NCBI GenBank assembly: GCA_016714935.1
Contig: JADKBU010000044.1
Span: forward strand, 1 to 27,629
DNA from: Candidatus Accumulibacter propinquus
GTDB lineage: Bacteria > Pseudomonadota > Gammaproteobacteria > Burkholderiales > Rhodocyclaceae
Direction of reading: 5' to 3'
DNA: 27,629 nt
Shown: positions 22,901 through 26,305 of the stretch, in pieces
How positions within the stretch are numbered: the first letter of the stretch is position 1
Layout of the letters: every line of letters starts with the position of its first letter
Made by a program: the position numbers and the translations under genes
Notes under the pieces: model-generated
What the model was told of the DNA's origin: nothing
Databases searched by the model: none
The model's input: only the letters and a program-made list of their open reading frames with translations

Positions 22901-25900
22901 CCCCTGTTCAGCAGCAGTCATGGCTGGACGCTCGAAGCCCGCGCGACCGCCGGCAGCAACCCCGCCGACAGCGTCCTTCGCCAGGGCAATCGTCTCTACG
23001 ACGGGGGCAGCGGTCTGCCGTGGGTACCCGGCGCTTACACCCTGATCGCTCCCACCGGCGACCGCTATGAACTCGATGGCCAAGGACATATCGAGCGCAT
23101 CGCGTTCGCTGATGGCGCCCAGTGGCTGGTCTCGGACGCCGGTGTCGCCGCCCTGAACGCCGACGGTCGCCCGGCCGAGCGCCTCGAACTCGCGCGCGAC
23201 GGCCAGGGGCGGATAATCCGCATCAGTGGTGTGCGGCAGGGCCAGACCGAACCCAGCAGCACCGCCTATCGCTACGACAGCCAGGGCCGCCTGGTGCTCG
23301 TTCGCGCCCTCGACACCGCGGACGACGGCACGCATTATGGCTACGCCCCGGATGGCCGATTGCTGACCGACATGCTCAGTGCACATCTCGGCACGCCAAG
23401 CCGATGGGATGGCGTCAGCAACGCCTGGACCGGCGAACTCTCCGGCACCGCGGTCATCGGCTTCACGATCCGCGACGACGAAATCGCATCAACCGCACAC
23501 CTTCCCGGCGCCGCAGGAGCCGTGATGGTGGCCATCACCAGCGAGACGGATGATCCGGCGGCAACGCTTGAATGCGTGGGCGGTCAGACGCTCGGCAGCA
23601 GTCTGGACAACGGCACGCGCACCACGCTGCTGCGCATCAGCGAAGGGGGGCTGAAACTGCTGCGCCTTACCGGCAATGGTCACGCCACCCTGAGCGTCAG
23701 CGTTGCCGGCGACCTCAACCTCGACGGCCACGTCGACGCGCTCGATTCCGCGCGCCGGGAAGCCGAGGCCACCGACATCAACGGCGACGGCATGAGCGAT
23801 CACCTCGATCGGCAGATTCTCTACGCCAACAGCGGCTTCGCGGCCAACCAGGCGCCGACCACCGCCGAACTGCCGCTGCTGCAGACCCACATCGACCTCG
23901 GCACCACGGCGAACCTCGCCAGCACAGCCCACGACCCTGAAGGCGACCGGCTGTTCTGGCGGGTGCTCGACGCCACGCACGGTACGGCCCAACTCGGCGT
24001 CGATGGGCAGACCCTGATCTTCACGCCGGCAACGGGCTACACCGGGACAGCACAGATCACCGTTCAGGCCGACGACGGCTACAATGCCGGCACCCCGATC
24101 AAACTGGTGGTGAACGTCAGCGGAGCCAGGCTCACCGCCATCCACCTCGCGCCCCTCGCCAGGCTCCAGGCGGGACAAACCGCGCGGGTACACGCCACCC
24201 TCGATTTCGAGGACCAGCAGGGCGTAGCGCTTACTGACGCCGCTTACCTCGATGTCACCGTAGCCGACATCGCCGGCATGGGCTACGTCGGCACCAGTCC
24301 CCTGCAGGTAGACGACGCGCGCGACCAGATCCGCGCGACCGGCGAAGGCCCGGCTCTGGTCGTCGCCAGGCGCATGGATGGCGACGGTCGCATGCTGCAA
24401 ACCGTGGCAGCAATCAACGTCCAACCTGCCCTGCCGACCGAGAACCCGACCGTCAGCGAGGAAGAAGACGCTCCTGAAGCGCTTGCCGTCAAGCCCGACG
24501 TTTACCCCGGCACACTGGCGTTGACTCCAGGAACCACGCGACAACTCAAGGTACAGTTCGTGGACCCAGACACGGATGAAGAAACCGACATCCACACAGC
24601 GGGCCAGATCGCTTTTCCCGGACTGCCCGAGCAAATAGAAACCCTTTTGGACCCGAACAGCGGCGAAACTGTCACCCTCGTCCTGCCAGCCATTCCAGAG
24701 ATCAGGAATGGAACCCGCTATGTCGTCAGCGACGAACGCATTGCCAGCGTCAGCGACGACGGCCTGGTTACCGCCCACAGCACAGGCCGGGCCACTCTCT
24801 CCGTCGTCCATCTCAAAAACTTCGTCGATGACTTGGGTAGCGTCAGAGAAAGTGTCGTCGGCAAAACCGACATAACGCTTCTGGTCGAGGCCTCACAACT
24901 CGTTGATGACGATCCCACCACCCCAACGCCAGACGGCATCCGTCTCTCGGCCCAAGAAGGCGGCGTGGTCCAGGCCACCACTGGCGAGACAGTTATGGTC
25001 GGAGCCGGTGCCCTGACGGAAGATGCCGTCGTTTCCATTCGCCGAATCGCACTGACCAGCCTTGAGGCCACAACCGGCATGAGTGCACCCGAGCCGAGCC
25101 TGCTGCAAACCCTCGGCGCTTTCCATTTGGACCTCGGTGCACACGCAACTCAGGGACCCGTTCAATTGTCGATTACGCTGCAGGACACCACCGGTGTACA
25201 GGTGGGAGACGAAGTGCTATTCCTGCGCCGCGGCATGGCGCCTGGCATCAATGGGCAAATGATGGATGCTTGGTGGGTCCTGGACAATGGTTTCGTGGAC
25301 AGCGACGCCAGCGGTAACTTTATGGCAAGGACGGCAAGCCCACCGTATAGCGGTATCACCGGATCTGGTGACGTTGTTTGCGTCAAAACCACCTTCGAGC
25401 CACAAACCGGAGCCATCAAGGTCAAGGGTTCAGGGATTAATCTCTTCGCCCTGCTGATGAACCAACTCGCGATCTCCATGGCCGGTAATCTGGCGACCGG
25501 CGGCCTTGCTGGCGCGAGCGCCGCCAATGACCTGATCGGCACCTTGGCCGGTTCGTCCGACGTCTACGGTATCAGCATGCAGTTCGGCGGCACCTACCAG
25601 CTCGTTCCCATGGAGAAAGACCTCTCCGACGGTGATCTGACACTGACGATCGAACCCCACGATGGACCAGGTTCAGACATGACTTTTTCCTCTCCGCGCA
25701 TCACGCAGATCGAAACGCTGGCTTCAGGCAAGCTCAGACTGACTTTGGATCATCTGCAACCAATTGGTATGGGCAGCGATACTCAAGAGACGGCCCTGCG
25801 CGTATGGATCTCACCGGAAGAGCTGGATATCGACGAAGACGGCCACGCCACATCGGAAAGGTGGGGCGATGACAGTGAAGCGCACCGAGCCGGACTGCAC

Positions 25901-26305
25901 TTGTGGCAAACCTTGGTCGACCTGCAGCAGGTGGCCCGTGACGAAGGGAACAGCATAACTGTCGATCTCGACATCCCGGAGGAGATTGCTACTAGCCTGC
26001 ACATCATCACTGTGCAGCGAATGCTGCAGACCCTCGACCCCATCAACCCGGGTGAGACCCGCTGGGTTGCCAATGGCGGGCCGGGAAGCGTCACCGTCGA
26101 AGCACAAACGGGTTTCAGCGTCGTCACGCTGCACGACGTCATTCGGATCTTGAAGGACGGCCGGATAGTCAAGGAAATCGAGTACAAGGACGCAAACGGG
26201 GATTCAACTTCCGCCGGAGGCAGCAAGACCGACCAGATTGCCTTCAGTCTCGACAACCGACTGATGTTTATCGCCGGCACGCTAGGCGACATCCGTAATG
26301 CTTGA
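6182..26305 (+). CDS. Main coding stretch of the giant surface protein (6,707 codons)
   Basis: The frame is open from ATG 5855, but sense coding in this frame begins at about 6182 (DALILPLDMNGDG); before that the protein is in other frames. Modules in order: FG-GAP repeats to about 7975; 16 CARDB domains, 8069-14380; PPC-like, 14387-14699; IPT/TIG-like (ITRITPDHGGTG), 14699-14965; beta domain to about 15390; helical insert, 15395-15835; beta domains including an Ig-like one at about 16855-17140; NHL-like propeller, 17345-18220; Big_5-like (VVFDQDM), 18225-18580; nine He_PIG/cadherin-like domains, 18955-21905; YD patch, 23059-23380; dockerin-like pair, 23708-23840; cadherin-like to 24120; BIG2-like, about 24520-24890; ZU5-like (GGVVQATTGETVMVGAGAL), about 24940-25170. 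The role is inferred as extracellular adhesion or matrix. The stop at 26303-26305 probably results from a lost TA dinucleotide. Confidence 0.85.
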   Translation, partial: DALILPLDMNGDGSGDLVEVQRDYRHDANLSDQSTRLRWQNVSPDGIWSSGEQSIGVWSRNVSMLATDADGDARGDVLRISKADDGQMQLTLWRSQGNAFDNWGDSTLGEARLNQVFHAADLNGDGRGDLLQIWQDSDGRTVATRWLATLVDHRISYLAAGDNNLGIWHAGATYVVQDHNGDGRADLVASWQESDGTRHIGAWLTDGVSLPGHPDRGRELRVLAADFAGDDRSELLELSRRPDGMAMARLWLPTGDDLTGGFTPGNSSLLGSWQASTQYLVGDLDADGRSELLEIRRQADGEVVANSWRPGADGLLAVGSTALGQYPPNSRYTLTDTTGDGQADLVVQWLPGNGVNRLTVWQGSGLGFSRSGDRNPYRDETTSATALSLDYNGDGRGDFVFVPRDADQDPNTSELSTRLLWLEGAPTGLLSTRYHDGGLGIWSQNVDFLTGDADGDGLDDVLRIWKNEDDTLRVTAWRSAGSSHDDWRFEESTTDILAGALANQQFVAADVDGNGRTDLLQIGQDDSDRAIARVWLAGESGYAAAGSGVLGAWLAEAHYFSMPGLDGAADLVRSAADGEGAARFDRWRYVGGIASGDSLLPIVTQPLPPAGSDNFDWGPFDQSETTTPQADLTIGSVRIAPAGNWSPGDLVTVSWSTTNSGTLDIDNTWSERLEVYNGSTGELIATRTVVQELVDGRPALASGESSKRLLSFVWPDDTTGSGRIIFRIVVDDHNSVPENNAGGTGEANNESSYSVANAPDLRVINLHTLPGERFAGDELHISWEDRNDGSSATQTGWNDHLLIRNRSTGEILFDAAVPYDPAQPGNGSIAAGASRLRSQVFRLPEGVRGVGEIEISVSTDEGRDGQGALLEINTRGDAESNNRAVTTTTATARPYADLRVDALVAPSSAVGTLPIRVSWSVSNQGSTDADQDWTDQIVYSTDALIGDADDVVIASVRHSGGLRVGESYSQTAEVAIPIRSAGRYHLGIRSDSGTEVLEPDTRADNQTARAIDIIAPYADLVLDEVNVPRGARSGETIVVNWVVRNQGNVTTNRSSWSDRVVLSSDTTLSSDDLVLAGAVAHAGVLAAGQSTPGRATITLPRDLSGDYFVIVQSNAGRNVDEAGLTLNNTRASNDVLAISLTPTPDLTVAEVLGPSALRPGDTASMRYTVSNSGTAATSNAWRDRIYIDRGEQGGLQQVATVLHTSSLQAGDTVTQTVDFVLPATSPEGEFRWLVRTDADNSLYERHAEDNNETSASVQVARPDLVVSEVRAPTLARSGDRIEVEWRVGNQGASASGDWVDTVYLVQGTLTRPLAEVAHAAGLAAGASYTASTAFDIPLECDGDYQLVVATDSARRIDDHEHKDNRQGSTLHVDRAPYADLVVSEVSAPARVIGDPARVAVNWRVGNQGNGAGRSGAWSDRVVFSTDTVLGNADDRVVGEYRHVGALAAGESYAGAAEILLPPATAARYRLFVVTDAQGEVFENFAEANNVGQGTEVLDIMPLPYADLQVASVGTQGTPASGRPLRVTWEVINRGIGLSDSAEWSDQVWLSRHADGSDVVASFGSARHIGQLAVGDRYGRSLDVVLPEGISGNYYFNVRTGGPFEFIFGNNNTTSSAAVPVSLSASPDLVVEKVEVPATGHEGASIDVSWSVLNQGEATAGEPWIDSLWLLPAGDEGQAIALGSFAYDRGLDPGMRYTRTEQVRLPAKIEGLYRVKVITNANLGGGGKQVYEHGAARANNLRTTADLIEVAQDQRPDLRVTAVSVPEHVAAGTAAGIRYTVSNVGATASNGRWTDKIYFSLDAKLSADDRLVGQFGNSGALAPGEAYTSETALIDIPIRQRGEAFLIVVADGGSQVDEYPNEGNNVRAAHLTIDPQPFADLVTSAVVAPDQAVHGASIEVRYQVTNHGSAATRGESAALDTWTDSIWLARDKRRPGAYKGDTLLASFTHIGKLGIGEDYLATAQVTIPDDALSGQYYLTVWSDTYDVMLEDTLATHINPDDPSQIDNNNYLARPISILGSTPPDLVLSQVVAPEMASAGDAYTFSYTVENHGERFTGSWVDAVYLTDNADWNAAREIWHLGNFAQSRSLGNGEKYTLTQTLPLAPSVSGRHLVVRTDIANQVGETGESNNSRAAASLVTTRAADLRVTELRSEAIASSGEETTVTWTVGNFGATVWSGTRGWVDAVYLSRDPEFIPERAIPLGTFNHANLGGLAAGDSYTTSARVRLPAGSEGRYYLYLITDAESDVGDPRLRQSRRELTSGDNANAREAYYERSAYEGTRNDNNLGRSLLDVAYREPDLQIDEIVVSDRDARSGTPITVTWTVSNRGTRQTRSSAWFDGIYLSRDASLDDGDYPLLDRGSPSELSLGIRSISLTENGKPKVLQVGESYTASATFKLPDSISGDFHLIVRADTAFARNPSERSTIRDGLPGLGRFGDGTGTLQEFRDEGNNEASATLSVALATPPDLQVSEVSIPTSVLAGQPFSVDWRVRNAGGDTPDDQGAWNDLVYLSRDRFLDLDQDRYLGYLAHHGALTAAGSYDAHLQVSAPRDLEGPYYLFVISDPARAWGSGETGKVREFGHEQNNAATAPQPILVEAPPPADLTVTQVLLPASAGVGDEIRVDFTIGNDSINTAYGRWTDAIYLSADNTWDLGDRLIGMVEHVGDLPGHGSYSGTLSTPLPPIRDGNWRVIVRPDLFNEVFEGRIAYTASGLALPPGEVNNRMASGATLQVRVPELPVGSLVTSSLSPGEARVYKISVAAGETLRVSLDAAAAEGSNEVYLRYGDLPTGTVFNAAYSNPVAADQEALVPSTRAGDYYLLVRARQGAANSPINLRADLLPLSITRITPDHGGTGDDAQRWITLDIHGSHFLPGALVKLSRPGIAEVEPDRWQVLDATHIRAVFDSRGLPHGLYDLTIINPDGQRVTEAERYLVERGVETEVTLGIGGPRTLATGESATYSVSLQNLGNLDTPYVRFDFGVPEMGVSADVLEGLQLPYLVFGSSVGGRPDGRTIDLAGNTRSYGTTPSDGTARGDIPWARLDGVDNERGSNLAPGYVLDLQAGGFVGASFTLQTYPGLAEWLAYDFAGLRNRLYALRPDWQEQGLLDGGVADLDRIADGLSRKFLSRVPDEHLTRLEALALPFRFDVAGAATPLTRDEFIADQQAHAQKLRAAILADSAAPPSLAALAADAAQWQTGWLAALEAAGLLRPLDEAPPIRDHPQVLSLNATLATGILLGKGGDSYRTEADLLGFFSKVQTWYGDTAGYAGDTHAAQAPVDYLEVRQIPEGSVEIPVPTLADAARFDFGASHATHFIDFNIFVGGQSELEYLRHIGVLDEDFKAVAGQALDLGRYLQQAAAETAAAATLLSVRGPQVLRGDDGQGYVPADTPLPFNITFSNPSETPAGQLRLVSQLDPSLDARSFRLGDIRIGDIQVHLPADQASFQGDFDFTASKGFILRISAGVEPSTGIATWLLQAIDPDSGEVLRDATRGLLAGDLDGASNAAADASGSATDQLRRGFASYSVRAATSAAAGSEIAAAARLLVDDAPPIDSETARVRLDTRAPQTTLKITTLTPAGAADAAPIFDLQWSSIDDLSGVKSVTLYVAEDAGDFRIWQRQLDPQTTQALFTGEAGRHYEFLAVATDRAGNREAAVVANAVLPDDGARQEVLDGLGVNATLAQTASTPLAPTDRSYPSNPLFTEASRQLPGLVASSQRSDLRAVLAPFSVRGFAEGYRASAADIGAQALLEMPDHSILASAGPLRNEVYRYGKNGLEAGSSGGTPLFTLDAPILDMAVDALGQLWVMTGAELLQVDAVDGAILQRLKAPGGDPLTHALAIDPQGSKIYVSSGRGIEVYNPAESDPARAWRHFSTQRVGDLAFAPDGRLWAVKWSGSEIASAAPTPSSEILSFPMNGRDVGRAELEYALPGVIDSIAFGTADTPLAGLLLASSQLGQRPVFTAGEATPHQSAVWMIELASRERLQLASDGTRGESIVATHDGRVLVAETGHIDEIAPWRAPLVKAVTVPNGALLPLPLNTIGVVFDQDMWIGDADDGGSVLNVDNYTLSTASDSTTTASSRHPATIRWDAGTRTAWLDVAGLQAGEYRLHIASRLQSAAEIPLRNDFETRFTALRDLSNRIRLDFSHTRADRATGEVSYDVSVTNIGSEAIEGPLTLLLDPGQHFAETIAGATTGGGDQADLWVLDLGSALLALGGRLPAGATINDQTVTIVPGNRLAGALSLRAGMAELVKANLGHGIYALPQDTLPPTLSVAGETDADELPPAQVGEAWTAEIEAFAADTTRLYWQLLDAPAGISLTPSTATDVDAGTQAIATLNWTPTARAAATSEIRVRVEDSRGGFAWRRFRIAVAGGNHAPTFEPIEEFRLKEGETLALPLRAADADGDHLTQIIRNLPPGATFDAARGLLTWTPGYDQAGVWSDITHIVSDGKATSSRNLAITVEQAYPMPVLDAPPVQALREGESFALQLAGFVPGQTTADSSTLRLEYGAPWLPGGATLNPETGWLAWTPSYNQHGHFAVPVTLTAIWTATDGTVSETRIGRELVLDVANANGAPIFAPAETWNVLEGQPLRISVFAFDPDNPEFAPKIRLRPGADAVGPETSPATVGYEISGLPPGAVFDAETLEIVWTPAYDQAGSYVITVTATDNGDPSSGTEAVAGTAAVSQLHLPIVVGNANRAPSIADIPNTFVERGSVIEIPVFAEDADARLAGSPITLSFSGLPRFARFIENSTLDSTHGPVAGPGEVRGVLRVAPAEGDRGDYTITLTATDDGDSSAGTETAAGTLSEARSFVLSVQSFSEAPQINAPRQVVAVVGQPLAVAVAASDLDQDPLTWIVDGLPLGAELRLASQYGQATLAWTPTADDVGNHEIELIVSDSGLPPRDAGYIEPADPVPNVSRHRLRIIVRAENAAPELVGLQVDGERIADNGGTLRVDAREGTPLAIDFFGDDADADFIDWQVHELPPGMQATAVDNRLSLSWTPDRFAAQGGNTATLAPGLWRFSVGGSDGMATFSRTLEVAVANVNQAPRLLPLPLQLVNEGETLHFTVRAADADHDAVQLALLHDDSTPPGVAFNPASGSFEWTPDQDTVDNGNADSRPYTFSFSASDGLAVATQQVQVRVFDRNRRPQINVGNHAVAVGDTLSLPVVFDGSASNGISVFDPDGTIQSQALTLGFANLPTGAIYDSHTQRLTWTPGPGQIGDTLVTAQVYDGRPGANASSTHSFVLRAVVDLAAQPPQILISTTPSLPVNPGQLLLVSVRAEAWSGMAQLAVELRSNESEAWQSVALDAAGRLRLTPLTPGLIDLRVTATDRDGFTATRTHSVRVKDPSDNLAPQMAWGGTLGSALAGSAAVEVHAPTALSANLREAQLIGWRLQVAADGSDAWKTLAEQEMRAIALDQPIALGNIDPGRLANGVWRLRLTAWDLAGRSSEIESRIVVDSTDKAPPQALVTDATYALGGHILALTRLLSSLSSPAAEDEPTGTNPGGDFGNWALPLLDTQLSSDQPATLASGATAAWLEGARVWLNVPEDLSTVTTGVRSLSFTLTTGTERLGNEADAAEVRHPLFSSSHGWTLEARATAGSNPADSVLRQGNRLYDGGSGLPWVPGAYTLIAPTGDRYELDGQGHIERIAFADGAQWLVSDAGVAALNADGRPAERLELARDGQGRIIRISGVRQGQTEPSSTAYRYDSQGRLVLVRALDTADDGTHYGYAPDGRLLTDMLSAHLGTPSRWDGVSNAWTGELSGTAVIGFTIRDDEIASTAHLPGAAGAVMVAITSETDDPAATLECVGGQTLGSSLDNGTRTTLLRISEGGLKLLRLTGNGHATLSVSVAGDLNLDGHVDALDSARREAEATDINGDGMSDHLDRQILYANSGFAANQAPTTAELPLLQTHIDLGTTANLASTAHDPEGDRLFWRVLDATHGTAQLGVDGQTLIFTPATGYTGTAQITVQADDGYNAGTPIKLVVNVSGARLTAIHLAPLARLQAGQTARVHATLDFEDQQGVALTDAAYLDVTVADIAGMGYVGTSPLQVDDARDQIRATGEGPALVVARRMDGDGRMLQTVAAINVQPALPTENPTVSEEEDAPEALAVKPDVYPGTLALTPGTTRQLKVQFVDPDTDEETDIHTAGQIAFPGLPEQIETLLDPNSGETVTLVLPAIPEIRNGTRYVVSDERIASVSDDGLVTAHSTGRATLSVVHLKNFVDDLGSVRESVVGKTDITLLVEASQLVDDDPTTPTPDGIRLSAQEGGVVQATTGETVMVGAGALTEDAVVSIRRIALTSLEATTGMSAPEPSLLQTLGAFHLDLGAHATQGPVQLSITLQDTTGVQVGDEVLFLRRGMAPGINGQMMDAWWVLDNGFVDSDASGNFMARTASPPYSGITGSGDVVCVKTTFEPQTGAIKVKGSGINLFALLMNQLAISMAGNLATGGLAGASAANDLIGTLAGSSDVYGISMQFGGTYQLVPMEKDLSDGDLTLTIEPHDGPGSDMTFSSPRITQIETLASGKLRLTLDHLQPIGMGSDTQETALRVWISPEELDIDEDGHATSERWGDDSEAHRAGLHLWQTLVDLQQVARDEGNSITVDLDIPEEIATSLHIITVQRMLQTLDPINPGETRWVANGGPGSVTVEAQTGFSVVTLHDVIRILKDGRIVKEIEYKDANGDSTSAGGSKTDQIAFSLDNRLMFIAGTLGDIRNA
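8069..14380 (+). repeat. Array of 16 CARDB domains
   Basis: Domains begin at about 8069, 8459, 8866, 9231, 9612, 9966, 10312, 10690, 11057, 11445, 11809, 12245, 12605, 13073, 13571 and 13979. Each opens with (Y/P)-A/P-D-L-x-V, followed by a W-x-V-x-N-x-G strand, an S-x-W-x-D-x-I/V-Y-L-S strand, a G-L-x-x-G-x-S-Y-T turn, and ends with a G-x-Y-x-L-x-V-x-T-D strand and an N-N motif (for example EDNNETS). This is the CARDB (cell-adhesion-related domain in bacteria) pattern, an Ig-like beta-sandwich of about 115-165 residues here. Domains 13 and 14 carry longer inserts before the N-N motif, and domain 2 lacks the usual D-x-I-Y strand. The array would act as a long extracellular stalk. Confidence 0.85.
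14387..14965 (+). other. PPC-like and IPT/TIG-like domain pair
   Basis: The first part (about 14387-14699) has G-E-A-R-V-Y-K-I-S-V-A-A-G-E-T-L followed by a closing R-A-G-D-Y-Y-L-L-V strand, the outline of the bacterial pre-peptidase C-terminal (PPC) domain. The second part (about 14699-14965) starts I-T-R-I-T-P-D-H-G-G-T-G and continues with I-x-G-x-x-F-x-P-G-A and a final Y-D-L-T-I-x-N-P-D-G, which is the IPT/TIG immunoglobulin-like pattern. Together they separate the CARDB stalk from the central region. Confidence 0.6.
15395..15835 (+). other. Helical insert inside the beta-rich giant protein
   Basis: About 145 residues (from EWLAYDFAGLRNRLYALRP to EAAGLLRPLDEAPP) are rich in Ala, Leu, Arg, Glu and Gln with heptad-like hydrophobic spacing. 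They lack the Thr/Val/Gly-rich strands seen everywhere else. At least four helices are likely. I do not recognise a family, and nothing indicates catalysis. Confidence 0.5.
17345..18220 (+). other. NHL/SMP-30-like beta-propeller region
   Basis: Repeats of the form (L/M)-x-D-x-x-G-x-L-W-V occur here: MAVDALGQLWVMTG, LAIDPQGSKIYVSSG, LAFAPDGRLWAVKW, VATHDGRVLVAETG. These are typical of NHL or SMP-30/gluconolaconase-type propellers. The blade sequences differ from the N-terminal FG-GAP array, so this is an independent propeller. No metal-binding catalytic set is recognisable, so a structural or binding role is more likely than an enzymatic one. Confidence 0.5.
18955..21905 (+). repeat. About nine He_PIG/cadherin-like Ig domains
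   Basis: Units begin at about 18955, 19278, 19556, 19873, 20249, 20606, 20942, 21290 and 21590. The shared outline is N-x-A-P-x-(I/F) at the start, an E-G-(E/Q)-x-L strand, A-x-D-x-D-G-D calcium-type loops, G-L-P-x-G-A-x-F-(D/N), then L-x-W-T-P-x-x-x-Q-x-G and a closing V-x-D strand. He_PIG and cadherin-like domains of this kind build calcium-stiffened stalks on exported bacterial proteins. Units at 19873 and 20249 carry the same D-x-G-D-x-S-x-G-T-E insertion, which suggests a local duplication. Confidence 0.75.
23059..23380 (+). other. RHS/YD-like repeat patch
   Basis: Four short units resemble YD repeats of RHS/teneurin-type proteins: YELDGQGHIERI, LARDGQGRIIRI, YRYDSQGRLVLV and YGYAPDGRLL, spaced irregularly over about 105 residues. 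A full RHS cocoon needs dozens of these, and no RHS core boundary motif is seen, so this is probably a small beta-hairpin extension and not a toxin shell. Confidence 0.5.
23708..23840 (+). other. Dockerin-like pair of calcium loops
   Basis: Two EF-hand-like loops, DLNLDGHVDALD (from 23711) and DINGDGMSDHLD (from 23774), lie 21 residues apart. Each is followed by a short helix (SARREAEA and RQILYANSGF). This is the layout of a type I dockerin, which pairs with cohesin domains. Dockerin-like modules also occur in giant exported proteins outside cellulosomes, where the partner is often unknown. No cohesin is evident in the window. Confidence 0.6.

Noticed and set aside
24690..24711. CCATTCC/GGAATGG inverted repeat
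   Set aside because: It is a 7-bp repeat inside an intact coding frame and is expected by chance in 27 kb.
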